A stretch of 64,000 bases of DNA from Planosporangium flavigriseum (GTDB lineage Bacteria; Actinomycetota; Actinomycetes; Mycobacteriales; Micromonosporaceae): the NCBI RefSeq assembly GCF_011947225.1, contig NZ_JAATVW010000018.1, positions 42,880 through 106,879 on the forward strand, read 5' to 3'. Below, piece by piece: positions 1 to 8,345 of the stretch. The notes beneath the pieces are model-generated. The model did no database searches. It had not been told where the DNA came from and saw only the letters and a program-made list of their open reading frames with translations. Positions within the stretch are counted from its first letter, which is position 1; every line of letters begins with the position of its first letter. Made by a program: the position numbers and the translations under genes.

Positions 1-214
1 AGTCCTCGATCACCGGATTGGCCAGCAACTTGTCCGCGATCTCGCGCGCCCGGTCGAGGTCAGCCTCGCCGTCGAACTCGATCTCGATGTGCTTACCAAT
101 GCGGACTGAACGCACATTCCCGATGCCAAGCTGCGGCAAGGCACCGGCAACGGCCTGACCCTGTGGGTCGAGGATCTCGGGTTTGAGCATGACGTCCACC
201 ACGACGCGGGCCAC
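1..214 (-). CDS. purS: Phosphoribosylformylglycinamidine synthase subunit PurS (3' end outside window)
   Basis: Read on the minus strand from a GTG at 214, the frame gives VARVVVDVMLKPEILDPQGQ, followed by IGNVRSVRIGKHIEIEF. This is the start of PurS, the small subunit that bridges PurL and PurQ in step four of purine synthesis. The 71 codons present cover most of a protein that is usually about 80 residues, so only the C-terminus lies beyond base 1. In actinobacteria purS is normally followed by purQ and purL, which would lie to the left. purB, another purine gene, is 1.1 kb away on the same strand. No strong ribosome binding site is visible before the GTG, so the start rests on homology. 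Confidence 0.9.
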   Translation of the reverse strand, partial: MARVVVDVMLKPEILDPQGQAVAGALPQLGIGNVRSVRIGKHIEIEFDGEADLDRAREIADKLLANPVIED

Positions 215-585
215 GAAGCACTCCTGACTATCGGCGCAGGCGCCCCAGCGTACCCGTTACACAGCAAACTCCGGCCGCCGCCCGATCGGGCCCAGCATCT
301 GGACAGCCGTGGGCTCCGGGGCGGTGTGCGCGCCGCCATCCGGCTTACACCACGCCTCGATTCCGGGCGCATCGAACACCACCGCCGAACGCCGCCGTCA
401 CCGTAAACAATCGATCTTAATCGACCCTTATCGATACCCTAGTGCTATCCACATTTGGGTTTACGAATATTTCACACAGCTTCTCCGAGGGCTAACGTCC
501 GCGTTGACCGGCAGAAATAGCTGCTGATCGATACATGGACTGGCGGACCGGAAGACCCCGGCACCGTCCCCGGAAGGAGCTTGAG
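215..585. other. Intergenic region between divergent purS and secreted protease genes
   Basis: These 371 bases hold no convincing gene. The part from about 400 to 470 is clearly richer in A and T than its surroundings and contains three ATCGA-like words close together, which suggests promoter DNA for one or both divergent genes. A TTGACC hexamer near 504 could be a -35 element for the protease, but no well-spaced -10 box follows, so no promoter is called. Confidence 0.4.
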
Positions 586-1263
586 ATGCGCACCCGACTC
601 GCACTGGCGACGCTCGGCGCCGCAGCCGTCGCCGTGATCGCCCCCGCCCCCGCCCCGGCCCAGGCAAGCGAGATCACGACGTACATCATCGGCGGCAGTA
701 CGGTCTCGTCCGCCCCCTGGTCGGCCCAGGTTTACGCCAACGGCAGATTCACCTGCTCCGGCACGATCATCGCGGCCCGGTGGGTGCTCACCGCCCGCCA
801 CTGCCTGTCCCCGAGCATGTCGGTCCGCGTCGGCAACGTACGACTCGGATCAGGTACCGCCGCCACGGTGACCAACACCTATGCGCAGAACGACCTCGCG
901 CTGCTCGCGCTCGGCACCTCGATCAGCACCTCGTACTCGCCGCTGGCCAGCAGCGACCCGCCCGTCGGCGCGAACAACAGCATCTACGGCTGGGGCATGA
1001 CCTGCTACAGCGGCTGCTCGCCGTCGACCCAGTTGAAGACCGCGACGGTACGGGTGACCGGGTTCACCAGCGACGCGTACGGCGGCCGGGCGATCAGAAG
1101 CACCAGAGTCAACGGCAACGCGTGGAAGGGCGACTCCGGCGGTCCGCAGTACCACAACGGCCTGCAGGTCGGGGTGGCCTCCACGGCCGACGGGTCGGCC
1201 ACCCAGAACTACGGCAGCGTCGCGGCGAACCGCAGTTGGATCCGCTCGGTGAGTGGGGTCTAG
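586..1263 (+). CDS. Secreted trypsin-like serine protease (family S1)
   Basis: A 225-residue protein exported by a Sec-type signal peptide at about residues 1-28 (Arg-rich start, alanine/proline core, AQAS cleavage area). The S1 catalytic triad is complete: His72 in TARHC, Asp103 in NDLALL and Ser184 in GDSGGP. Trypsin-like activation sequence IIGG is at 34-37, with only a few residues of propeptide. The length matches small actinomycete trypsins. The frame is open upstream to 535, but ATG 586 is preceded by GGAAGGAG at a good distance and starts the signal peptide directly. It probably degrades extracellular protein. It is transcribed towards purB and shares a long hairpin with it. Confidence 0.93.
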   Translation: MRTRLALATLGAAAVAVIAPAPAPAQASEITTYIIGGSTVSSAPWSAQVYANGRFTCSGTIIAARWVLTARHCLSPSMSVRVGNVRLGSGTAATVTNTYAQNDLALLALGTSISTSYSPLASSDPPVGANNSIYGWGMTCYSGCSPSTQLKTATVRVTGFTSDAYGGRAIRSTRVNGNAWKGDSGGPQYHNGLQVGVASTADGSATQNYGSVAANRSWIRSVSGV

Positions 1264-1274
1264 ACCACTTTTGC

Positions 1275-1322
1275 GATCTTGGACACTTGGACCGGCTATG
1301 ACCGGTCCAAGTGTCCAAGATC
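1275..1322. terminator. Perfect 21-bp inverted repeat between convergent genes
   Basis: Arms 1275-1295 and 1302-1322 are perfectly complementary, with a six-base loop. The element lies between the stop codons of the protease (+) and purB (-), so it most likely ends transcription from both sides. There is no run of T after either arm, as is common for actinobacterial hairpin terminators. Confidence 0.8.
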
Positions 1323-1335
1323 TGCCAGAAAGGGG

Positions 1336-2769
1336 TTAGAGGATCGGCGCGGGCGCGTACGCGGCGGCCTCCGGGCGCCGGGCGACGACCTCGCCGACCC
1401 GGTCGGCGACGGCCTGGACCTGCGCGGAGGCCGCTCCGGTGAACGCGGTCGGATCGGCGACCAGGGTGTCGATCTCCGTACGCGACAGGCGCAGCCGCGA
1501 GTCGCCGGCCAGCCGCTCGTACAGGTCGTTCTCGGCCAGGCCCTTCTCGCGCATCGCGAGGGCGACCCCGACGGCGTGCTCCTTGATCGCCTCGTGGGCC
1601 GTCTCGCGCCCGACGCCCTTGCGGACCGCGGCCACGAGCACCTTGGTCGTCGCGAGGAACGGCAGGTACCGGTCGAGCTCGCGGCTGATCACAGCCGGGT
1701 ACGCGCCGAACTCGTCCAGCACCGTCAGCAGCGTCTGGAACAGCCCGTCGACGGCGAAGAACGCGTCCGGCAGGGCGACCCGGCGGACGACCGAGCAGGA
1801 GACGTCGCCCTCGTTCCACTGGTCGCCGGCCAGCTCGCCGACCATGTGCAGGTAGCCCCGCACGACCACGGCCAGCCCGTTGATCCGCTCCGACGAGCGG
1901 GTGTTCATCTTGTGCGGCATGGCGCTCGAGCCGACCTGGCCGGGCTTGAAGCCCTCGGTCGCCAGCTCCTGCCCCACCATCAGCCGGATCGTCGTGGCCA
2001 GGCTGGAGGGGCCGGCCACCGCCTGGGCGAGCGCCGACAGGACGTCGAAGTCGAGCGAGCGCGGGTAGACCTGGCCGACGCTGTGCAGTACGCGCTGGAA
2101 GCCGAGGTGCTCGGCCACCCGCCGTTCCAGCTCGTTGAGCTTCTTCGCGTCGCCCTCGAAGAGGTCGAGCTGGTCGGCTGCGGTGCCGACCGGGCCCTTG
2201 ATGCCGCGCAGCGGGTACCGGTCGATCAGCTCGTCCACGCGCTCGTACGCGATCAGCAGCTCCTCGGCCGCACTGGCGAAGCGCTTGCCCAGCGTCGTGG
2301 CCTGGGCGGGCACGTTGTGCGAACGGCCGGCCATGACGAGGTCCTCGTGTTCAAGGGCGAGGCGCGCGAGACGGCCGAGGGCGGCGACCATCCGGTCGCG
2401 TACGAGCTCGAGCGACGCCCGGATCTGCATCTGCTCGACGTTCTCGGTCAGGTCGCGGGAGGTCATGCCCTTGTGGATGTGCTCGTGCCCGGCGAGGGCC
2501 GAGAACTCCTCGATGCGCGCCTTCACGTCGTGCCGGGTGACCCGCTCGCGCTCGGCGATCGACGCGAGGTCGACGTCGTCGACGACCCGCTCGTACGCCT
2601 CGATCACGCCGTCCGGAACGTCGACGTCGAGGTCGCGCTGCGCACGCAGGACAGCGAGCCAGAGGCGGCGCTCCGCGCGGATCTTCTCCTCGGGAGACCA
2701 GAGGGCGACCAGCTCGGGCGAGGCGTAGCGGGTGGCCAGGACATCGGGGACCAGGGGCTTGTGCGTCAC
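1336..2769 (-). CDS. purB: Adenylosuccinate lyase
   Basis: A 477-residue cytoplasmic enzyme of the fumarase/aspartase superfamily. It cleaves SAICAR to AICAR and adenylosuccinate to AMP in purine synthesis. The superfamily signature GSSAMPHKMN is at about 280-289, and Ser281/282 lies in the mobile catalytic loop. TSRDLTENV at 103-111 holds the substrate-binding TS pair. The N-terminus KPLVPDVLATRYASPE is typical of the actinobacterial form and fixes the start. The gene ends at the shared hairpin with the protease and stands alone between it and the thiolase gene. Confidence 0.96.
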   Translation of the reverse strand: MTHKPLVPDVLATRYASPELVALWSPEEKIRAERRLWLAVLRAQRDLDVDVPDGVIEAYERVVDDVDLASIAERERVTRHDVKARIEEFSALAGHEHIHKGMTSRDLTENVEQMQIRASLELVRDRMVAALGRLARLALEHEDLVMAGRSHNVPAQATTLGKRFASAAEELLIAYERVDELIDRYPLRGIKGPVGTAADQLDLFEGDAKKLNELERRVAEHLGFQRVLHSVGQVYPRSLDFDVLSALAQAVAGPSSLATTIRLMVGQELATEGFKPGQVGSSAMPHKMNTRSSERINGLAVVVRGYLHMVGELAGDQWNEGDVSCSVVRRVALPDAFFAVDGLFQTLLTVLDEFGAYPAVISRELDRYLPFLATTKVLVAAVRKGVGRETAHEAIKEHAVGVALAMREKGLAENDLYERLAGDSRLRLSRTEIDTLVADPTAFTGAASAQVQAVADRVGEVVARRPEAAAYAPAPIL

Positions 2770-2858
2770 CCGGACATTATTCCAGCAGCAGTTCGCCGGC
2801 CCCTACCCGTAGTGATACCGGCACTGGGCTATCCGGATCTCGTCGTCGACCACAGGCT

Positions 2859-4142
2859 CTATTTCGCCGACAGGATCGCCGTGACGCCCTGGCCGCCGGC
2901 TGCGCAGATCGAGATCAGTCCGCGACCCGACCCCTTCTCGTGCAGCAGCTTGGCGAGGGTGGCGACGATCCGGCCGCCGGTCGCGGCGAACGGGTGGCCG
3001 GCGGCCAGCGAGGAGCCGGCGATGTTCAGCCGAGCGCGGTCGATCGAGCCGAGCGGCGCGTCCAGGCCGAGCTTGCCCTTGCAGTACGCCGGGTCCTCCC
3101 ACGCCTTGAGCGTGGCCAGCAGCTGCGACGCGAAGGCCTCGTGGATCTCGTAGAAGTCGAAGTCGCCCAGGGACAGCCCGGCCCGCGCGAGCATCCGCGG
3201 CACCGCGTACGTCGGGGCCATCAGCAGGCCCTCCCCGCCGTGTACGAAGTCGACCGCAGCGGTCTCCGCCGTCTCGAAGTAGGCCAGCACCGGAAGGTGG
3301 TGCGCGGCGGCCCACTCCTCGCTCGCCAGCAGCACCACGGCGGCGCCGTCGGACAGCGGCGTGGAGTTACCCGCCGTCATCGTCGCACCCTCACCCTTAC
3401 CGAAGGCCGGCTTCAACGAGCCGAGCTTCTCCAGGGTCGTGTCCGGCCGGAGGTTCTGGTCGCGGTTCAGCCCCAGGTACGGGGTGAGCAGGTCGTCGAA
3501 GAAGCCCCGGTCGTACGCGGCCGCCAGGCGCTGGTGCGACAGCAGCGCCACCTCGTCCTGCTCCTCGCGGCCGATCCCCCACTCCTTCGCGGTGATCGCC
3601 GCGTGCTCGCCCATGGACAGCCCGGTCCGCGGCTCGCCGTTGCGCGGGACGTCGGGGACGAGCTGGGTCGGCCGCAGCTTGGCGATGGCCTTGAGCCGGT
3701 CACCGAGGGAGCGGGCGCGGTTGAGTTCCAGCAGCGCCTGGCGCATGTCCTCGTTGACGCCGAGCGGAGCGTCGGAGGTGGTGTCGACCCCGCCCGCGAT
3801 GCCGGCGTCGATCTGGCCCAGCGCGATCTTGTTGGCGACCAGGGTCACCGCCTCCAGGCCGGTGCCGCAGGCCTGCTGCACGTCGTACGCGGGGGTGTGC
3901 GGGTCGAGACGCGAGCCGAGGACGCACTCGCGGGTCAGGTTGAAGTCCCGGCTGTGCTTGAGCACGGCGCCGGCCGCCACCTCGCCGAGACGCTCGCCGG
4001 CCAGGCCGAACCGGGCGACGAGGCCGTCCAGCGCGGCGGTCAGCATGTCCTGGTTGGAGGCGCGGGCGTAAGGCCCGTTGGAGCGGGCAAAGGGGATCCG
4101 ATTGCCACCGAGGATCGCCACACGGCGAGGAGCTGACTGCAT
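2859..4142 (-). CDS. fadA2: Acetyl-CoA acetyltransferase (thiolase), FadA2-like
   Basis: A thiolase of about 427 residues that cleaves 3-ketoacyl-CoA or condenses acyl-CoA units. Numbered from the ATG at 4142, the nucleophile Cys92 is in QQACGTG, the GHP histidine is His383, and the second Cys413 is in CAAGGQG. The frame is open to a GTG at 4151, but AAGG lies 8 bases before the ATG, so the ATG is preferred. The gene diverges from fabG4-htdX, the same arrangement as Rv0243 (fadA2) / Rv0242c (fabG4) / Rv0241c (htdX) in Mycobacterium tuberculosis. This supports a linked role in fatty-acid turnover. A palindrome in the short shared promoter region may control both directions. Confidence 0.92.
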   Translation of the reverse strand: MQSAPRRVAILGGNRIPFARSNGPYARASNQDMLTAALDGLVARFGLAGERLGEVAAGAVLKHSRDFNLTRECVLGSRLDPHTPAYDVQQACGTGLEAVTLVANKIALGQIDAGIAGGVDTTSDAPLGVNEDMRQALLELNRARSLGDRLKAIAKLRPTQLVPDVPRNGEPRTGLSMGEHAAITAKEWGIGREEQDEVALLSHQRLAAAYDRGFFDDLLTPYLGLNRDQNLRPDTTLEKLGSLKPAFGKGEGATMTAGNSTPLSDGAAVVLLASEEWAAAHHLPVLAYFETAETAAVDFVHGGEGLLMAPTYAVPRMLARAGLSLGDFDFYEIHEAFASQLLATLKAWEDPAYCKGKLGLDAPLGSIDRARLNIAGSSLAAGHPFAATGGRIVATLAKLLHEKGSGRGLISICAAGGQGVTAILSAK

Positions 4143-4164
4143 GAATGCCACCTTACCAACGAAC

Positions 4165-4180
4165 CTTACTCGTGAGTAAG
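4165..4180. promoter_or_regulatory. Palindromic operator candidate in the fadA2/fabG4 divergent promoter
   Basis: The sequence CTTACTC-GT-GAGTAAG has perfect 7-base arms in a gap of only 76 bases between two divergent start codons. A further AGTAAG half-site lies at 4191-4196. Symmetry of this size is typical of TetR-family operators, which often control fatty-acid genes in actinobacteria. No such regulator gene lies next to it, so the binding protein is unknown. Confidence 0.6.
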
Positions 4181-4218
4181 ATTACGGCAGAGTAAGAAGT
4201 CAGGGAGGAGCGGCAGAC

Positions 4219-5541
4219 ATGTCCGATCGCTACACCAGCTTCGCCAACACCCCCGCCGGAAAGGCCGTGGTCAAGCGACTCGGCCTGCCCGAGCCGGTGC
4301 GGCTGCGCAGGTACCGGCCCGGCGACCCGGACATCGAGGGCAATGTGCTGGTCGGCGGCGCGGGCCGGCTCGCCGAGCCCGTACGCAAGCTGCTCCAGGC
4401 GAACGGCGTCAATACTGACGCCGCCGAAGGCCCGTACGCGGGACTGGTCTTCGACGCGACCGGCATCACCGACTCGACCGGGCTGCGCGCCCTCTACGAC
4501 TTCTTCCACCCGGTCGCCCGGTCGCTTCGCCCGTGCGGGCGGGTCATCGTGCTCGGCACCGCTCCGGAAGACTGCGCCAGCCCGCGGGAAGCCACCGCGC
4601 AGCGGGCCCTCGAAGGGTTCGTGCGCTCCGTCGGCAAGGAGTTCGGCCGGGGCACCACCGCCCAACTCGGGTACGTCGCGCCCGGCGCCGAGGACGGCGT
4701 TGAGTCGACCCTGCGGTTCCTGCTGTCGGCGAAGTCGGCGTACGTGTCGGGCCAGGTCGTCCGGGTCGGGCGGGCGCCGGCCAGCCAGCCGAAGGACGCG
4801 ACCTTGCCCCTCGAAGGCAAGGTCGCCCTGGTCACCGGCGCCGCCCGCGGCATCGGCGAGGCGATCGCCCATGTCCTGGCTCGGGACGGCGCCCACGTCA
4901 TCTGCCTGGACGTCCCGGCCGCCGGCGAGCCGCTGTCGAAGGTCGCCAACGACGTGCACGGCAGCGCGCTCCAACTCGACCTCACGGCCGCGGACGCGCC
5001 GCAGCGACTGGTCGACCACGTCAAGGAGCGGCACGGTCGGCTCGACATCCTGGTCCACAACGCCGGCATCACCCGGGACAAGACGCTCGCCCGGATGTCC
5101 GAAGACCGCTGGAACAGCGTCCTGGACATCAACCTGTCCAGCCAGGAGCGGGTCAACGACGCTGTGCTCGCGGCCGACCTGCTGCCGGCCGGCGGCCGGA
5201 TCGTGACCGTGTCGTCGATGGCCGGCATCGCCGGCAACCGCGGCCAGACCAACTACGCCGCCTCCAAGGCCGGCGTGATCGGCCTGGTGCAGTCGTACGC
5301 GCCGGCCCTCGCCGACAAGGGCATCACCATCAACGCCGTCGCGCCCGGCTTCATCGAGACCCGCATGACCGCCGCGATGCCGCTCATGATCCGCGAGGCG
5401 GGCCGGCGGATGAACAGCATGTCGCAGGGCGGGCTGCCGGTCGACGTCGCGGAGACGATCGCCTGGTTCGCCAGCCCCGGCTCGGCCGGCCTGACCGGCA
5501 ACGTGGTCCGGGTCTGCGGCCAGAGCCTGCTGGGGGCGTGA
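4219..5541 (+). CDS. fabG4: High-molecular-weight 3-oxoacyl-ACP/CoA reductase, FabG4-like
   Basis: A 440-residue reductase with an N-terminal degenerate Rossmann-like domain (about 1-190) and a C-terminal short-chain dehydrogenase domain. The cofactor motif TGAARGIG is at 206-213, the active-site serine is in VSSMAG near 332, and YAASK at 346-350 gives catalytic Tyr346 and Lys350. It reduces 3-oxoacyl groups using NAD(P)H. The double-domain layout is that of mycobacterial FabG4, not the usual 245-residue FabG. ATG 4219 follows AGGGAGGAG. It is co-transcribed with htdX, whose start overlaps its stop, so the ketoreductase and dehydratase steps are made together. Confidence 0.93.
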   Translation: MSDRYTSFANTPAGKAVVKRLGLPEPVRLRRYRPGDPDIEGNVLVGGAGRLAEPVRKLLQANGVNTDAAEGPYAGLVFDATGITDSTGLRALYDFFHPVARSLRPCGRVIVLGTAPEDCASPREATAQRALEGFVRSVGKEFGRGTTAQLGYVAPGAEDGVESTLRFLLSAKSAYVSGQVVRVGRAPASQPKDATLPLEGKVALVTGAARGIGEAIAHVLARDGAHVICLDVPAAGEPLSKVANDVHGSALQLDLTAADAPQRLVDHVKERHGRLDILVHNAGITRDKTLARMSEDRWNSVLDINLSSQERVNDAVLAADLLPAGGRIVTVSSMAGIAGNRGQTNYAASKAGVIGLVQSYAPALADKGITINAVAPGFIETRMTAAMPLMIREAGRRMNSMSQGGLPVDVAETIAWFASPGSAGLTGNVVRVCGQSLLGA

Positions 5542-6416
5542 GCATGGCCGTCGAGGAGCTCGCCGCACCCCCGCGGCTCGGGCCGCTCTACCGCAGCGCG
5601 GCGCTGACCGCCGTCCGGCGCAAGGCCCTGGGCGGGGGCGGCCCGTCCGGCGCCCTGCCCGACACGGAGATGCGCGTACGCGAGGTCGCCGTCGACCGGG
5701 AGCACCTTGCCCGGTACGACCGGGTGTGCGGATTCCGCCTGACCGACGAACTGCCCGCCACGTACCCGCACATCCTGGCGTTCCCGCTAGCCGTGGCGCT
5801 GATGGCCCGCCCGGACTTCCCGTTGGCACTCGTCGGCCTGGTCCACGTCGCCAACCGCATCGAGGTGCACCGGCCGCTCACCGCCGACGACCGCTTCGAG
5901 CTTCGCGTCCACGCCGAGGACCTGCGGGAGCACGAACGTGGCCGGCAGGTCGACCTCGTCGCCGAGGCGCTGGTCGACGGCGAGACGGTGTGGACCGGGC
6001 GGTCGGTGTACCTGCGCCGGGAGAGGAAGTCGGGCGGCAGCGATCGGCGCCCGGAGCCGACCCCGCCGCCGGAGGGCGGTGCGCTCTGGCGAGTCACCCC
6101 GCGGGTGGGTACGGACTACGCCGACGTCTCCGGCGACCACAACCCGATACACACCTCCCGGGTGGGGGCGCGCCTGCTGGGCTTCCCCACCCCGATCGCG
6201 CACGGCATGTGGAGCAAGGCGCGCTGCCTGGCCGCGCTGGAGGGCCGGCTGCCGGCCGCGTACGCCGTCGACGTGGCGTTCAAGCTGCCGGTACCGCTGC
6301 CGTCGACCGTGACGTTCACCGCGACGCAGGCCGGCTCCGAGCACTGGCGGTTCGGGCTGCACGGCGCGAAGTCCGGCAAGCCGCACCTGACCGGGGAAGT
6401 TATCCACAGGTCTTGA
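5538..6416 (+). CDS. htdX: MaoC-family (R)-hydroxyacyl dehydratase, HtdX-like
   Basis: A protein of about 292 residues with two hot-dog folds. The C-terminal half carries the hydratase motif DVSGDHNPIH at about 196-205, with catalytic Asp200 and His205. The N-terminal half lacks this motif, as expected for a double hot-dog enzyme in which only one half is active. It should dehydrate (3R)-hydroxyacyl thioesters after the fabG4 step. The GTG at 5538 overlaps the fabG4 TGA, giving translational coupling; ATG 5544 is an alternative start. The order and direction match fabG4-htdX of mycobacteria. Confidence 0.9.
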   Translation: MSMAVEELAAPPRLGPLYRSAALTAVRRKALGGGGPSGALPDTEMRVREVAVDREHLARYDRVCGFRLTDELPATYPHILAFPLAVALMARPDFPLALVGLVHVANRIEVHRPLTADDRFELRVHAEDLREHERGRQVDLVAEALVDGETVWTGRSVYLRRERKSGGSDRRPEPTPPPEGGALWRVTPRVGTDYADVSGDHNPIHTSRVGARLLGFPTPIAHGMWSKARCLAALEGRLPAAYAVDVAFKLPVPLPSTVTFTATQAGSEHWRFGLHGAKSGKPHLTGEVIHRS

Positions 6417-6485
6417 TTTCGGGGTCCCCGGGATTGGCGTTCGCTCCATAGACTTCGAGCGTTACGCCAGCCCTGGGGAGGACTC

Positions 6486-6791
6486 GTGACCCAGCCGTCG
6501 TTCCGCGTCGACCCCGACGTGCTCCAGCACGTCGCCGGCGCCGCCGGCTCCGCCGCCCACTTCTGTCATCGCGCGCACCGCGCGATGGGCGACGAGCTTC
6601 AGTACGCCAGCGAGCAGAGCTTCGGGGAGTATGGCGTGTTCGGCGCCTTTCGCGACTTCATGCAGCGGTGGCGGGCCGAGGTGAAGGTGACCGAGGAGGC
6701 CGCCTACCAGTTCAGCGCCGCGATCACTGAGTCGCTCGACGGCTACGGGCACAGCGACGGCCACGCGGTGCAGCGGTTCGGCGGCCGGTGA
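6486..6791 (+). CDS. EspC-like small helical protein with a type VII secretion motif
   Basis: A 101-residue, mostly helical protein. It begins FRVDPDVLQHVAGAAGSAA, as EspC-like ESX substrates do, has FGEYGVFGAF at the likely hairpin turn (46-55), and ends with Tyr87-G-H-S-Asp91. This fits the YxxxD/E secretion signal of type VII substrates. GTG 6486 follows GGGGAGGA. Its TGA is followed immediately, with no gap, by the ATG of the large peptidase-like gene, so the two are translated together. It may pair with or escort that protein through an ESX machine. No ESX core genes (eccC, mycP) are in this window. Family assignment is from motif reading only. Confidence 0.72.
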   Translation: MTQPSFRVDPDVLQHVAGAAGSAAHFCHRAHRAMGDELQYASEQSFGEYGVFGAFRDFMQRWRAEVKVTEEAAYQFSAAITESLDGYGHSDGHAVQRFGGR

Positions 6792-8336
6792 ATGGGGCAC
6801 ACGACGCTGGAGCGGCTTGAGTCGCTTGAGAAAGAGATCAAATCAGCGTACGGGTTCGCCGGCTACCCCGCGCTACGTGACGCTGTGCAACGGGCGCTGC
6901 GCGAGCCGCCGCCGAAGGGCCACCCCGACAAGATCATGCAGCACGCGGCCCTGCTTCGGGAGCTCAGCCGGTTAGGCGAGGAGGAGGGCAACGGCCTCCG
7001 CGCGTACGTGACCGGCCCGCTGCCGCAGGCCTGGACCGGCACCGCGGCCACCAGCGCCACCGTCGCCGCCACCGCCATCGACAACCAGATGCGCCGCATG
7101 GTGGACACGTTCGACGAGGGCGACCGGGCCCTGCGCGCGTACGCCGACGCGATCGAGAGCGCCCGCGAGCTGCATCCCACCGGGCACGCCCGGCTGGAGC
7201 ACGCGGCGCACCTGCTCTCGACGATCGACCAGTTGTTCGGCTACGACGGCGCGGTCATGAAGGAGGCGCACCACGAGGCGATGGCCGGCATCGCCGTCCT
7301 CGTACGGTGCGCCCGAACGGTCGAAGCCGCCAGCCACGTCGCGTCACGCACCTTCGCCGAGCTGGCGAGCAGGGCCAGGTCCGGACGGATCACCAGCAAA
7401 GCGATCACCGCGCTCGACAAGCTCGTCATCGCGGACGCCGCCACCTCAGGCCCCGGCGCGCACGACGCCAACCTGATCCTGACCGCCGACGCGTCCGGCC
7501 GCGCCTCCGCCAACCTCGACCGCCTGCGCGCCGACGACCAGAAGCACTTCGCCTGGCTGCTCGGCCAGTGCCGGTCGACGCAGGAGCAGGCCTACCTGCT
7601 GCAGGCGCTCGCCGCAGGTTACGGCGTCGCGGAGATCGACGCCTTCGACCACAAGATCCATGCCCATGGCGATGACCAGGTGTGGCTACAGCAGCACCTG
7701 ACCCCGATCACCGAGGCCGCCGGACCCGACCCGGCCCACAGCCGCCGCCCGGTCGAGTTCGGCGGGCGAGAATGGACCCAGGGCTCGGCCCCCACCTGTG
7801 TGGCCATGTCGACCGTGATGGCCCGGGCCAAGGTCGATCCGCTGTACGCGTTGCAGTTGACCACCGGCGGCTACCCCGACGACCCGTCCTTCGACAGCGG
7901 CGACGCCTTCGCCCGCCGGCTGCACGACGAGCAGCATGACGTGTACGACGGAGGCCGCAACTGGTTGCAGGACCTGTTCGGCACGGACGGCATGACCGAG
8001 GGACAGGCGCGCGACGTCGCCAACGAGCAGGTGGCCCCGCACACCGGCGCGCGTTACGACAAGGTGACGGTCGACTCGACCGGCGATCGCCGGAACGTCC
8101 TGCCCGAGGTGGAGAAGGCCGTCGACCAGGGGCTGCCGGTCACGTTCACCGTGCAGGACGGCCACGGCGGCCACGAAATGGCGATCGTGGGTCACCAGGA
8201 CGGCATGCTCGAGGTGTACAACCCCTGGGGGTACACGGTCTGGGTGAGCGAGGACGACTTCGTCAACAACCACATGAACGTCGTCGGGGACGGGGTTCCC
8301 GCGAGTGTGCACGCCGTCAACGTGCCCCGGCGTTAG
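6792..8336 (+). CDS. Candidate type VII effector with C-terminal papain-fold cysteine peptidase
   Basis: A 514-residue protein with no signal peptide and no membrane helix. Residues 45-215 are helical and include QAWTG at 79-83, a WxG-type turn. A linker region (250-305) of short helices follows. The C-terminal domain has the order of a papain-fold peptidase: Gln330 and Cys336 in WTQGSAPTCVAM, His461 in GGHEMAIVG and Asn477 in VYNPWG. That is the pattern of C39-like domains carried by polymorphic toxins and secreted effectors. The gene follows the EspC-like gene without a gap and precedes a small gene with an AGGAGG site over its own stop codon. Target unknown; the toxin role is an inference. 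Confidence 0.68.
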   Translation: MGHTTLERLESLEKEIKSAYGFAGYPALRDAVQRALREPPPKGHPDKIMQHAALLRELSRLGEEEGNGLRAYVTGPLPQAWTGTAATSATVAATAIDNQMRRMVDTFDEGDRALRAYADAIESARELHPTGHARLEHAAHLLSTIDQLFGYDGAVMKEAHHEAMAGIAVLVRCARTVEAASHVASRTFAELASRARSGRITSKAITALDKLVIADAATSGPGAHDANLILTADASGRASANLDRLRADDQKHFAWLLGQCRSTQEQAYLLQALAAGYGVAEIDAFDHKIHAHGDDQVWLQQHLTPITEAAGPDPAHSRRPVEFGGREWTQGSAPTCVAMSTVMARAKVDPLYALQLTTGGYPDDPSFDSGDAFARRLHDEQHDVYDGGRNWLQDLFGTDGMTEGQARDVANEQVAPHTGARYDKVTVDSTGDRRNVLPEVEKAVDQGLPVTFTVQDGHGGHEMAIVGHQDGMLEVYNPWGYTVWVSEDDFVNNHMNVVGDGVPASVHAVNVPRR

Positions 8337-8345
8337 GAGGCTGCG

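Noticed and set aside
4153..5829. 558-codon minus-strand frame opposite fabG4
   Set aside because: Shadow of fabG4, which shows intact SDR motifs on the plus strand. No start signal or known sequence on the minus strand.
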